A stretch of DNA of 64,000 bases from Glycomyces tenuis DSM 44171. GTDB lineage: Bacteria > Actinomycetota > Actinomycetes > Mycobacteriales > Micromonosporaceae. Positions 34,810-43,108 of the stretch are shown here, one piece after another (positions within the stretch are counted from its first letter, which is position 1; every line of letters starts with the position of its first letter). The stretch covers positions 62,193-126,192 of the forward strand of contig NZ_ATYW01000004.1 in assembly GCF_000427885.1 (NCBI RefSeq). The letters are read 5' to 3'. The notes under the pieces were generated by a model. The model searched no databases. It was not told the DNA's origin and saw nothing but the letters and a program-made list of their open reading frames with translations. Both the position numbers and the translations under genes were made by a program.

Positions 34810-35892
34810 CTATTCCTCGATGCCGTCGGAGCGGGGGTCTGGGAAGACGAGGCGGAAGCGGCAGCCGTCCCCGGCCGGACCTGGACTCTCCACCGTCACC
34901 TCACCGCCATGCGCCTGCGCGATCTGGCGCGCGATCGGCAGACCCAGGCCCGTGCCCGCCCCCTCCCCGCCGTGCCAGAACCGCTCGAAGACGCGCTCCC
35001 GCCCGGCCTCGGGAATGCCCGGCCCGTGGTCGGTCACCGTCACCTCCGCTCCGGCCCGCGAGCGCTCCACCTCCACTTCGACCGCCGAACCGACCGGTGC
35101 GTGCTTCACGGCGTTGTCCACCAGGTTCGCGACCGCCCTGCGCACCGTGGCCTCGTCCACCGCGCACTCCACCGGCCCGCCGGCGGGCCCCGCCAGCTCC
35201 ACCGACCTCGCCGCCGCCGGGGCGGCGAAGTCCTCCAGCACGCCCCGCGCCAGCGCCACGAGGTCCACCGGCCGCCGGTCGATTCGGCGGGCCCGCCCGC
35301 GCGCGTCGATCAGCAGCTCGCTGATCGTCTCCCGCATCCGCTCGGCCGAGGTCCGCGTCCGCTCCAGGCCCTCCCGGTACAGCTCGAGGCTCGGCGACGG
35401 ATGCTGGAGCAGCACTTCGGCGCCCGCGATGAGCACCGACAGGGGAGTGCGCAGCTCGTGGCTGGTCTCCTCGATGAGCCGCCGCTGCACCTGCGCGGCG
35501 TGCTCCAGCCGGTCCAGCATGGCGTCGAAGCTCGCCGCCAGCGCCACCGCCTCGCTCGGCCCGCTCGCCGGCCCGATGCGCAGACTCAGGTCCGAGGCCT
35601 CGATGTGCTCCGCGGCCGAGCGGATCCGCTCGAACGGCCGCACCGCCCGCCCCGACCACCACCACGCCAGCGCCACCGCGACCGGCCCGAGCGCCACCAC
35701 CGTGACGACCGTCCAATCCGATGGATCCACCATGGACCGATCGGCCTTCCAGCCCTGGCCGTCCGAGTCGAGCTCGGTTATCTCGCTCTCGGTCACGGAG
35801 GTGATCACGAACACCAGCAGTACCGGCAGGTAGATCGCCAGCGAGCCCGCGAAGGTGAGCCGAAAACGCAGCGAACGCATGGCCCGGATCAT
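34810..35892 (-). CDS. Sensor histidine kinase (EnvZ/HisKA type)
   Basis: The 360-residue protein has two membrane helices (about 10-32 and 60-78) around a short extracytoplasmic loop, a HAMP region, the phospho-acceptor His in ETSHELRTPLSVL, an N box (LVDNAVKHAP), G1 (DHGPGIP) and G2 (GTGLGLPIARQIAQAHGG). ATG 35892 overlaps the regulator stop as ATGA. It forms an operon with an OmpR-type regulator and probably with a lipoprotein serine hydrolase. Confidence 0.93.
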   Translation of the reverse strand: MIRAMRSLRFRLTFAGSLAIYLPVLLVFVITSVTESEITELDSDGQGWKADRSMVDPSDWTVVTVVALGPVAVALAWWWSGRAVRPFERIRSAAEHIEASDLSLRIGPASGPSEAVALAASFDAMLDRLEHAAQVQRRLIEETSHELRTPLSVLIAGAEVLLQHPSPSLELYREGLERTRTSAERMRETISELLIDARGRARRIDRRPVDLVALARGVLEDFAAPAAARSVELAGPAGGPVECAVDEATVRRAVANLVDNAVKHAPVGSAVEVEVERSRAGAEVTVTDHGPGIPEAGRERVFERFWHGGEGAGTGLGLPIARQIAQAHGGEVTVESPGPAGDGCRFRLVFPDPRSDGIEE

Positions 35893-36560
35893 GGCGACTC
35901 CTGCAGCTGGTAGCCGACGCCCGTGATCGTCACGATCGGCGCGGGCGCGCCGAGCTTGCGCCGCAGCCGGCTCAGGATGACCCGCACCGAGCCGGTGAAC
36001 GGGTCGGCCTGCGCGTCCCAGACGTGCTCGAACAGGTCCTCGGCCGAGACCGTCCGCCCTGGATGATGCATGAAGTAGCGCAGCATCGAGAACTCTCGCG
36101 GCGTCAGGGCCAGCTCCTCCTCGCCTCTCCAAGCCCGATGGGCGGCCAGGTCGAGCCGCAGGCCGCCGACGGTGAGGACGGCGCTGCGGGTCTCGGCCCG
36201 CCGCGCCAGCGCCCGCAGCCGCGCGGCCAGTTCCTCGAAGCTGAACGGCTTGACCAGGTAGTCGTCGGCCCCGGCGTCCAGGCCCGCCACGCGGTCGTCC
36301 ACCGCGTCCCGCGCGGTCAGCACCAGGATGCGCCGCGGGCGCCGCAGGCACGGGTCGTCGGCGAGCCTGCGCACCAGCTCCATGCCGTCGCCGTCCGGCA
36401 GCCCCAGATCGAGACAGGCGACGTCGAAGTTGTTGCAGCACAGCAGCTCCTCGGCTTCGGCGCAGCTCGCGGCGAGATCGACCGCGTAGTGCTCGTTGCG
36501 GAGCCCCAGCGCGACGACCGCCCCCAGCTCGGGGTCGTCTTCGACCAACAGGATGCGCAT
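35889..36560 (-). CDS. OmpR/PhoB-type response regulator
   Basis: The 223-residue regulator has the receiver residues (VEDD, phospho-acceptor Asp in CLDLGLPD, LTARD, LVKPF) and a winged-helix output domain (LTPREFSMLRYFMHHPGR, then TGSVRVILSRLRRKLG). A Cys-Cys pair (LLCCNNF) just before the phospho-acceptor strand is unusual. It starts 26 bp after the serine hydrolase gene and overlaps the kinase start, suggesting a three-gene operon. Confidence 0.93.
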   Translation of the reverse strand: MRILLVEDDPELGAVVALGLRNEHYAVDLAASCAEAEELLCCNNFDVACLDLGLPDGDGMELVRRLADDPCLRRPRRILVLTARDAVDDRVAGLDAGADDYLVKPFSFEELAARLRALARRAETRSAVLTVGGLRLDLAAHRAWRGEEELALTPREFSMLRYFMHHPGRTVSAEDLFEHVWDAQADPFTGSVRVILSRLRRKLGAPAPIVTITGVGYQLQESP

Positions 36561-36586
36561 GCTCAGGCCTTTCGCTCGTGCGCCGC

Positions 36587-38269
36587 TCAGGAGGACCGGT
36601 CGGCCTCGACGGCCCCTTCGGGGCCGGCGACGGTCATCAGCTCGCCGTCGAAGGACACCCGCACGCCGAGTCCGGCGCCGTCGAGGCGTTCCTGCCGGTA
36701 GTCGCCCTCGCCCGTCGGCACCAGCGTGAACACGGGAGGCCCGGGGTCGAGCAGGACCGCGGCGACGCCGCCGTGCTCGTCGACGGCGTACCAGGCGAGC
36801 GTCGTCTCGTCGGCCTCGATCGTCACATAGGTCCGCAGCTCGCCCTCCTCGACCACGGTGCCCACGGTCGTGATCTCGCCGAGGGGGCCCAGCTCGGACT
36901 CCAGGACCTCGCGTTCCTCCCGGCCCGCCTCGGTCCCGCCCGCCAGGAGCGCGGCGACCGCCGCCTCGTGCCGCTCGACGTCCTCGGCGGTGAAACCGCC
37001 GGTCGGCACGAACAGCGCGTCGATCGCGTCCGCGCCGTCCGCGGCGACCTCGAGCCGGTCCTCCGCGGCCGTGACGGTGAAGACCGAGCCCGAGTCCAAG
37101 GCGTACGCCCCCTCGGCCGCCGCGAGCTCGGCGGGGTCGACCTCGACACCGGTGTCGGGGACCGGCGGCGGCTCACCGGCCGCCAGTGCCGGGCCGATCG
37201 CGTCGAGCAGCTCCGAGGCGGTGATCTCCGAGGTGTTCGAGGTGATCGCCAGCGATCGCCGTGTCTCCGGCAGCCACACGGCGACCGCGTTGTGCCCGGT
37301 GTCCCCGCCTCCGCCGGCGACCGTGTAGACCGGGACGCCGTAGGCCGTCTCGTCGAGGGCGACCCAGCCGGGGATCTCCGAGGTGCCGTCCCCTTGGTCG
37401 AAGACGGTGCCGGTGAGCAGCTCGACCGCCTCGGGCGCGATGACCTCCCCTTCGAACAGGGCCGCCGTCCACGCGGCCAGTTCGGAGGCGGTCATCGCGA
37501 GATCCCCGTTGCCCTCCATCGCCCAGTACGGCCCCGCGAAGTCGCCGAGCGAGGCGGCGGGCGCCCCGTCCACCAGGCCGACCGCCTTGTCTCCCCGCGG
37601 CGCCGGCTCGCCGTCCCAGAAGCCGCCGATCCGCCCGTCCGATCCCGGCAGGCGCATGATCTCGGCGGCCATGTACTCCCGGTAGCCGCTGCCCGAGAGC
37701 TCGTCGATGATCAACGCCAGCAGCGTGTATCCGCTGTTGGAGTACCCGAAGCCGGTGCCCGGCCCGAACGAGGACTCCAGTTCGCTCAGGGCCGCGATCG
37801 CCGCGTCCCGGTCCAGCGGGACGTGGTCGTCGCCGTGCGAGCCACTCAGGCCGCTGGTGTGCAGCAGCAGCTGCTCCACGGTGGCCTCGGCGGCCGGGCC
37901 GCCGAGGCCGGGCACGAGATCGCCCGCGCGGTCGTCGAGCGCCAAGGCGCCCGCGTCGACCAGGTCGAGCACGGCGGCGGCGGTGAACGACTTGCTGACC
38001 GAGCCGATGGCGAACACCGTCTCCTCGGTGTTCGGGACCTCGTTCTCGGCGTCGGCGAAGCCGAAGCCGGCCTCGCAGGCGAAGCCCTCCTCGCCGGTGA
38101 TCGCGATCGAGCCGCTGAAGCCGGCCTCGGCCCAACGGCTCAGGGCGCCGACCAGTTCGTCGTCGCAGGCCGCCGCCTCGGTGTAGGCGGTCTCGTCGGA
38201 TCCGGCGGGCTCGGTGCCGCAGGCGGTGAGCATCAGCGCCGCCGCGGCGATGGAGATGATTCGTCTCAT
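36587..38269 (-). CDS. Lipoprotein serine hydrolase (beta-lactamase/esterase family)
   Basis: The 560-residue protein starts with a lipoprotein signal (IISIAAAALMLTACG), putting Cys17 at the membrane surface. The class C beta-lactamase-like domain has the nucleophile SxxK as SVSK, in AIGSVSKSFTAAA, and the YSN motif in GYSNSGYTL; the usual third motif may be the GDTGHNA region. The last 180 residues are a separate beta-rich domain. Such proteins are D-Ala-D-Ala peptidases or esterases. It precedes a two-component pair by 26 bp, hinting at cell-wall-linked sensing; this is inference. Confidence 0.87.
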   Translation of the reverse strand: MRRIISIAAAALMLTACGTEPAGSDETAYTEAAACDDELVGALSRWAEAGFSGSIAITGEEGFACEAGFGFADAENEVPNTEETVFAIGSVSKSFTAAAVLDLVDAGALALDDRAGDLVPGLGGPAAEATVEQLLLHTSGLSGSHGDDHVPLDRDAAIAALSELESSFGPGTGFGYSNSGYTLLALIIDELSGSGYREYMAAEIMRLPGSDGRIGGFWDGEPAPRGDKAVGLVDGAPAASLGDFAGPYWAMEGNGDLAMTASELAAWTAALFEGEVIAPEAVELLTGTVFDQGDGTSEIPGWVALDETAYGVPVYTVAGGGGDTGHNAVAVWLPETRRSLAITSNTSEITASELLDAIGPALAAGEPPPVPDTGVEVDPAELAAAEGAYALDSGSVFTVTAAEDRLEVAADGADAIDALFVPTGGFTAEDVERHEAAVAALLAGGTEAGREEREVLESELGPLGEITTVGTVVEEGELRTYVTIEADETTLAWYAVDEHGGVAAVLLDPGPPVFTLVPTGEGDYRQERLDGAGLGVRVSFDGELMTVAGPEGAVEADRSS

Positions 38270-38322
38270 GGGGAGCACCGTACGGACCGGGCTGTGAACC
38301 TGATGTAAACGAACGGACGCCC

Positions 38323-39216
38323 TCAGCGGCGCGCGCACTCGACGCAGCACCGCACGAAATCCCGCACGACCGGGTCGTCGTCGCCCGCCCGCGTCCAGGC
38401 GACGCCGACCGTGCTCGGGCTCACGCCGCTGACGGGCCGGTAGACCACGCCGGGGCGCGAGTAGAAGCGTCGGGACGACTCCGGCGCGAGCGCGATCCCG
38501 TAGCCGTTGGCGATCGCGCTGAGCCAGTCGTCGGACTGCTCGGTGACGGCGCCGATGCGAGGCGGGCGGCCGTCGCGCTCGTCGGTCGCGAGCCAGTAGT
38601 CGCGCCACGGCCCGGTCTCGACCGGAGCGGCCACGAACGGCTCGTCCCACAGCTCGGCGAACGCGATCTCCTCGCGATCGGCCAGCGGATGGCCCTCGGC
38701 CAGCGCCACCCACCGCGGCTCGGTGAACAGCTCCGCGATCCGCAGCCGCTCCCGCCCGGGCAGGGGCAGGCGTAGCAGCGCGACGTCCACCTCCCCGGTG
38801 TCGAGCCCGGCCGTCGGCTCGGACCAGGTGGTCTGCCGCATGTCGACCCTCCAGTCGGGACGGAGGCGGTTGAACGCGGCGATGATGTCCGGTGTGGCCT
38901 CGTTGGCGGCGCTGGCGATGAACCCGACGCGGAGCACCCGCGCCGCCGCGCGCCCGGCGAGCTCGCAGGCGCGCACCGCCGCGTCCCAGCTCTCCAGCAG
39001 TTCCGGCGTGCGCTCGGCCAGAGCCCGGCCCGGTTCGGTGAGCGCCATGCCGGCCTTCGACCGGGTGAACAACGTGACGCCGAGCAGCCGCTCCAACTGC
39101 TTGACCTGCTTGGTGAGCGCGGGCTGGGAGATGAAGAGCCGCTCGGCCGCGCGCGTCAGACCGCCCTCCCGGGCGACGGCGGCGAACGACCGGAGCAGCC
39201 GCGTGTCCACATCCAT
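38323..39216 (-). CDS. LysR-family transcription regulator
   Basis: The 297-residue protein begins with a typical LysR helix-turn-helix (LLRSFAAVAREGGLTRAAERLFISQPALTKQVKQLE) and continues with a substrate-binding-protein-like effector domain. ATG 39216. It is divergent from a DoxX-like gene 89 bp away, with an ATAC-N6-GTAT repeat between them, so it probably controls that gene. The effector is unknown. Confidence 0.92.
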   Translation of the reverse strand: MDVDTRLLRSFAAVAREGGLTRAAERLFISQPALTKQVKQLERLLGVTLFTRSKAGMALTEPGRALAERTPELLESWDAAVRACELAGRAAARVLRVGFIASAANEATPDIIAAFNRLRPDWRVDMRQTTWSEPTAGLDTGEVDVALLRLPLPGRERLRIAELFTEPRWVALAEGHPLADREEIAFAELWDEPFVAAPVETGPWRDYWLATDERDGRPPRIGAVTEQSDDWLSAIANGYGIALAPESSRRFYSRPGVVYRPVSGVSPSTVGVAWTRAGDDDPVVRDFVRCCVECARR

Positions 39217-39227
39217 TCCCAGAGGTT

Positions 39228-39241
39228 ATACATACAGGTAT
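39228..39241. promoter_or_regulatory. ATAC-N6-GTAT repeat, candidate LysR operator
   Basis: A 4-bp inverted repeat with 6-bp spacer (39228-39241) lies 11 bp from the LysR start in the divergent gap to the DoxX-like gene. LysR proteins favour such ATAC-GTAT-type partly palindromic sites. Confidence 0.4.
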
Positions 39242-39305
39242 TGGATGCCTTCGGAGAACTCGACAAGACTTGGCGGCGAACACAGCCGACACGAGAGGGC
39301 ACCGG

Positions 39306-39656
39306 ATGCTCGCCGCCTATGCCATTGTCACCGTCCTCACGATCGCGGCCAACGTGTGGGCCGCCGTCATCGACTTCATGAAGGCCGATCCCGTGGTCGC
39401 CAACTCGGACGCGCTCGGTCTCCCGCGCTCCTGGCTCTTCTGGCTCGGCGTGCTCAAACTCGCCGGCGCCGCCGGCCTCACCCTGGGCCTGCTCGGGCTG
39501 CGCCCGCTCGGCGTGGCCGCCGCGCTCGGCCTCGTCCTGTTCTTCGTCGGGGCGATCATCGCCCATCTGCGGGCCCGCGTCCTCGGCAACATCCCGTTTC
39601 CCGGCGTGTTCCTCGCGCTGGCGGTCGCGACGCTCGCCCTCACCGCCGCCCAGTAA
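39306..39656 (+). CDS. DoxX-like membrane protein
   Basis: The 116-residue protein has four membrane helices and the DoxX-like pattern LPRSWLFWLGVLKLAGAAGLTLGLLG followed by FFVGAIIAHLRAR. ATG 39306 is chosen because a GAGAGGG sequence lies upstream; the longer frame start at 39270 is TTG-type and weak. It is divergent from the LysR gene and probably its target. Function of these small proteins is not established. Confidence 0.82.
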   Translation: MLAAYAIVTVLTIAANVWAAVIDFMKADPVVANSDALGLPRSWLFWLGVLKLAGAAGLTLGLLGLRPLGVAAALGLVLFFVGAIIAHLRARVLGNIPFPGVFLALAVATLALTAAQ

Positions 39657-39731
39657 GCCGTGCCGAAGCGCGGCCGGTGCGCGACAATGGGAGCCTGACC
39701 GTTGCGAAGCACCACGGATGCGAGGACGCTC

Positions 39732-40964
39732 ATGGCCGAGGCACCGTTCGTCATCGTCGGCGGCGGTCTCGCCGCCGCGCACGCCGCCGAGACGCTGCGT
39801 GAAGAGGGCTACGACCGAGCCCTGGCGGTGATCACCGCCGAGCCGCACCGGCCCTACGAGCGCCCGCCGCTGTCGAAGGACTACCTGCGCGGCGAGGCCG
39901 AGCGGACGGCGCTGTTCCCGCTGGACGAGACCTGGTACGGCGACAACGACGTCGACCTGCGCACCGGCTCGGCCGTCGTCGGCCTCGACACCGCCTCGCA
40001 CCGGCTCGGCCTCGCGGACGGCACCGCCGTGGACTACGCGAAGCTGCTCCTCGCCACCGGATCGGAGCCGCGCCCGCTGCGCCTGCCCGGAGCGGACCTG
40101 CAAGGCGTGCTGACGCTGCGCACCGTCGACGGCGCCGACCTGCTCGCCGCATCACTGCGGGCGGCCTCGCGCGAAGGCGGCGGCAAGGCGGCGATCGTCG
40201 GCGACGGCTGGATCGGCATGGAGGTCGCCGCCTCCGCCCGCAGCCTCGGCCTGGAGGTCACCGTCCTCGGCATCGGCGAGCGGCCGCTCAGCGTCCTCGG
40301 ACCGCGCATGGGCGAGGTCTTCGCGGGCCTGCACGCCGATCGCGGCGTCCAGCTGCGCCGAAACGCCGAGGTCACCGGCTTCACCGGCTCGGGCGGGCGC
40401 GTCACCGGCGTCCGGACCGCCGAGGGCGACACCGTCGAGGCCGACCTCGTGCTCGTCGCCGTCGGAGCCGCGCCGAACCTCGGGCTGGCCGCGGCGGCCG
40501 GGCTCCGGCTCCGCGGCGCGGAGCTCGGCGGCGGGATCGCCGTCGACGGCGCCCTGCGCACGAGCGACCCCGACGTCTTCGCCGCGGGCGACGTCGCGAG
40601 CGTCCCCTCGCCGCACTACGACCGCCCGCTCCGGGTCGAGCACTGGGACACCGCGCTCCACACCGGACCGCACGCGGCCAGGGCGATGCTCGGCTCGGAG
40701 GAGCCGTACGACCGCCTGCCCTATTTCTTCACCGACCAGTACGAGCTCGGCATGGAGTACCTGGGCTTCGTCGCCGATCCCGCCGCGGAGCCCGTGGTGA
40801 GCGGCTCGATCGACCGGCTGGAGTTCGTCGCCTTCTGGACCGCCGAAGGGCGGGTCCAGGCCGCCATGGCCGTCAACACCTGGGACCGCATGGGAGAGGT
40901 CGAGGAGCTCATCCGCTCCCGCCGCCGGGTCCCCGAGGAAGAGCTCGAGGCGTTCCGAGGCTGA
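39732..40964 (+). CDS. FAD-dependent ferredoxin-reductase-like oxidoreductase
   Basis: The 410-residue flavoprotein has the N-terminal FAD motif VIVGGGLAAAHAAETLRE, YERPPLSKDYLRG, the NAD(P) motif IVGDGWIGMEVAASAR and the second FAD motif VFAAGDVA, with the C-terminal reductase domain. This is the layout of ferredoxin reductases serving P450s or dioxygenases, and of rubredoxin reductases. The NAD motif carries GDGWIG, a small variant on GxGxxG. ATG 39732 with GAGGA upstream. No partner ferredoxin is adjacent. Confidence 0.9.
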   Translation: MAEAPFVIVGGGLAAAHAAETLREEGYDRALAVITAEPHRPYERPPLSKDYLRGEAERTALFPLDETWYGDNDVDLRTGSAVVGLDTASHRLGLADGTAVDYAKLLLATGSEPRPLRLPGADLQGVLTLRTVDGADLLAASLRAASREGGGKAAIVGDGWIGMEVAASARSLGLEVTVLGIGERPLSVLGPRMGEVFAGLHADRGVQLRRNAEVTGFTGSGGRVTGVRTAEGDTVEADLVLVAVGAAPNLGLAAAAGLRLRGAELGGGIAVDGALRTSDPDVFAAGDVASVPSPHYDRPLRVEHWDTALHTGPHAARAMLGSEEPYDRLPYFFTDQYELGMEYLGFVADPAAEPVVSGSIDRLEFVAFWTAEGRVQAAMAVNTWDRMGEVEELIRSRRRVPEEELEAFRG

Positions 40965-40976
40965 GCGGGCCGCCCC

Positions 40977-41420
40977 TCACTCGGTGTCGCGGACGACGAC
41001 CACCGGGCAGCTCGCGTGGTTGATGCAGTACTGGCTCACCGAGCCGATGAGCGAGCCCACGACGCCGCCGTGCCCGCGGCTGCCGACGACCAGCAGGTCC
41101 GCGTCCTCGGCCTCCTCCAGCAGCACCCTCGCCGGGTGGCCGCCGACGACCCGGCGGTCCACCTCCACGTCCGGCGCGTCGGCGTCCGCGTCGGCAGCGG
41201 CGAGAACGGCGTCCAGCGACTCCCGGGCGGCCGCGGCGAGCTCCTCTCCGGGGACGAGCGTGATCACGGTGCCGTAGACGCCCGGAGTCTGCCACGCCTG
41301 CACGGCCGACACGCGCGCATTCGTCGCCGCCGCCTGCCGCAGCGCCCACCGCAGTGCCTTCGTCGACGACGGCGAGCCGTCCACGCCGACGACGATCCGG
41401 CCTCGATCCCGATCCGACAT
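40977..41420 (-). CDS. Universal stress protein (UspA family)
   Basis: The 147-residue protein has the UspA fold: VVGVDGSPSSTKALRWALRQA at the start and an ATP-binding motif GSRGHGGVVGSLIGSVSQ near the end. ATG 41420 follows GAGAGGGG. It is convergent with the oxidoreductase, ending 12 bp from it. Its role is stress-related nucleotide sensing by family. Confidence 0.92.
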   Translation of the reverse strand: MSDRDRGRIVVGVDGSPSSTKALRWALRQAAATNARVSAVQAWQTPGVYGTVITLVPGEELAAAARESLDAVLAAADADADAPDVEVDRRVVGGHPARVLLEEAEDADLLVVGSRGHGGVVGSLIGSVSQYCINHASCPVVVVRDTE

Positions 41421-41483
41421 GTCCGTCCCCTCTCGTGCCTCTGAGCCCAAGTCTGCTCTCAGCCCCTGCGGTCCGCCACCGAT

Positions 41484-42407
41484 TCACGGCCTTGTCGGGA
41501 CGGGAAGGTGGAAGCGGACCCCGGTGAGCTTCTCGGACAGCTCCCACAGGCGCCGGGCCGTGTCGGGGTCTCCCGCCGCCTCGACCGGCCGGACCACGGT
41601 CGGGGCGCCCTTGTGCTCGCGCCTGCCGTCGGGGCCGATGTACTGCCCGCTCTCGGCGCGCGGATCGGTGGCGGCGTAGAGCTGTGGCAGCGCCCCGTCC
41701 GCCGCCGACTGCGTGATCAGCGGGACCACCAGCCGCGAGATGAAGCGGACCGGCGCGCTGAAGCTCTGGATGAGATTGGTGGCCGCCAGACCGGGATGGG
41801 CCACGAGGCTGCGGACCGGGCTGCCGGCCGCGCGGAGCCTCCGGTCGAGTTCGAGTGCGAACAGCATGTTGGCGAACTTCGACTGGCCGTAGTAGGCGGT
41901 CGGGGAGTAGCGCCGCTCGCCGGCAAGGTCGTCGAAGTGGATGCGCCCGTGGCCGTGCGCCAGGGAGCTGACGGTGACCACGCGCGGCTCGCGGCCCCGC
42001 TCGACGCGCTCGAGCAGGAGCCCGGTCAGCGCGAAGTGCCCGAGGTGGTTGGTGGCGAACTGGGACTCGTGGCCCTGCGGGCTCAGCGAGTGCGGCGGGG
42101 CCATGATCCCGGCGTTGTTGACCAGGACGTCGACGCGGCCGGTGAAATCGGCGGCGAAGGACTCGACCGTCTCGAGGTCGGCCAGGTCGAGACGGCGGAC
42201 CTCCAGGTCCGCGCCGGGCCGCTCCTCGGTGATCGCGGCCGCGGCGGCGCGGCCTCTGGCCTCGTCGCGGACGGCCATGACCACGTGCGCGCCCTTGCGG
42301 GCGAGTGCCCGCGTGGTCTCCAGGCCGAGGCCGCTGGTGGCGCCGGTGACGATGAACGTGCGTCCGGCCTGGTCGGGTATGTCGGCGGTGGTCCATTTGC
42401 TGCTCAT
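41484..42407 (-). CDS. Short-chain dehydrogenase/reductase
   Basis: The 307-residue oxidoreductase has the cofactor motif TGATSGLG, NNAG (VLVNNAGIM) and the catalytic Ser (VSSLAHG) and YYGQSK (Tyr-x3-Lys). It resembles the retinol-dehydrogenase-like SDR group that takes NADP(H), which are usually broad-specificity reductases. ATG 42407 has AGGAG upstream. It is divergent from a TetR gene across an AT-rich palindromic operator, so it is the probable target of that repressor. Confidence 0.9.
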   Translation of the reverse strand: MSSKWTTADIPDQAGRTFIVTGATSGLGLETTRALARKGAHVVMAVRDEARGRAAAAAITEERPGADLEVRRLDLADLETVESFAADFTGRVDVLVNNAGIMAPPHSLSPQGHESQFATNHLGHFALTGLLLERVERGREPRVVTVSSLAHGHGRIHFDDLAGERRYSPTAYYGQSKFANMLFALELDRRLRAAGSPVRSLVAHPGLAATNLIQSFSAPVRFISRLVVPLITQSAADGALPQLYAATDPRAESGQYIGPDGRREHKGAPTVVRPVEAAGDPDTARRLWELSEKLTGVRFHLPVPTRP

Positions 42408-42441
42408 GGCGGCTCCTGTCGAGACGTATGATGAACCTGGC

Positions 42442-42469
42442 TTCACCATAATAGTGAATCATAATTCAC
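42442..42469. promoter_or_regulatory. TetR-type operator between SDR and TetR genes
   Basis: GTGAAT-CATA-ATTCAC (42454-42469) is a perfect palindrome, and a further TTCAC half-site at 42442-42446 forms TTCAC-N7-GTGAA with its left arm. The block is strongly AT-rich and lies 35 bp from the SDR start and 48 bp from the TetR start, the usual place for a shared operator. Confidence 0.75.
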
Positions 42470-42516
42470 CTTAGTGCAAGGCGTGGAGGCCTATGATGTG
42501 ATCGAAAGGAGACCCG

Positions 42517-43095
42517 ATGCCCGAAGCCAGGCCGATGCGCGCCGACGCCGCCCGCAACCGCGCCCGCATCCTGGAGGCCGCCAACCGGCAGATCATCGCC
42601 CGCGGCCCTGAGGTCCCCATGGAGGCCGTCGCCGAGGACGCGGGCGTGGCCGTCGGCACCCTCTACCGGCATTTCCCCACCAAGACCGAGCTGGTCCAGG
42701 CCGTGCTCGAGGCCCATCTGGAGGAGATGACCCGCGAAGCCGAGGCCGCCGCCGACCGCATCGACGCCGGCTCCCGCGCGCTCGACGAACTGATCACCTT
42801 CGCGCGCATGGTCATGGAGACCGGCGCGAGCAACAAGGCCGTCAAGGCCGCGGCGCGGGCCCTGGGCACCGACTACGAGAAGGCCGGCGACCGCCACCGC
42901 GGCGTCCGCGCCATGGAGCGCCTCATCGAGACCGGCAAGGCCGCCGGAGACCTGCGGTCCGACCTCACCATCGACGACTTCTACCTGTTCTTCGCCACCG
43001 TCCCGATCGACCAGCCCCAACGGGTGCGGGACCGCTGGTTCACCCTGATGATCGACGGCTTCCGCGCCGCGCCCCGCGGCGCCGAACGGGTCTGA
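42517..43095 (+). CDS. TetR-family transcription regulator
   Basis: The 192-residue protein has a TetR helix-turn-helix (RARILEAANRQI, VAEDAGVAVGTLYRHFPTKTELV) and an all-helical ligand domain. ATG 42517 follows AAAGGAGA. It is divergent from the SDR gene with a perfect operator between, indicating autorepression and repression of the SDR. The ligand is unknown. Confidence 0.93.
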   Translation: MPEARPMRADAARNRARILEAANRQIIARGPEVPMEAVAEDAGVAVGTLYRHFPTKTELVQAVLEAHLEEMTREAEAAADRIDAGSRALDELITFARMVMETGASNKAVKAAARALGTDYEKAGDRHRGVRAMERLIETGKAAGDLRSDLTIDDFYLFFATVPIDQPQRVRDRWFTLMIDGFRAAPRGAERV

Positions 43096-43108
43096 ACGCC
43101 CCGGGCGG

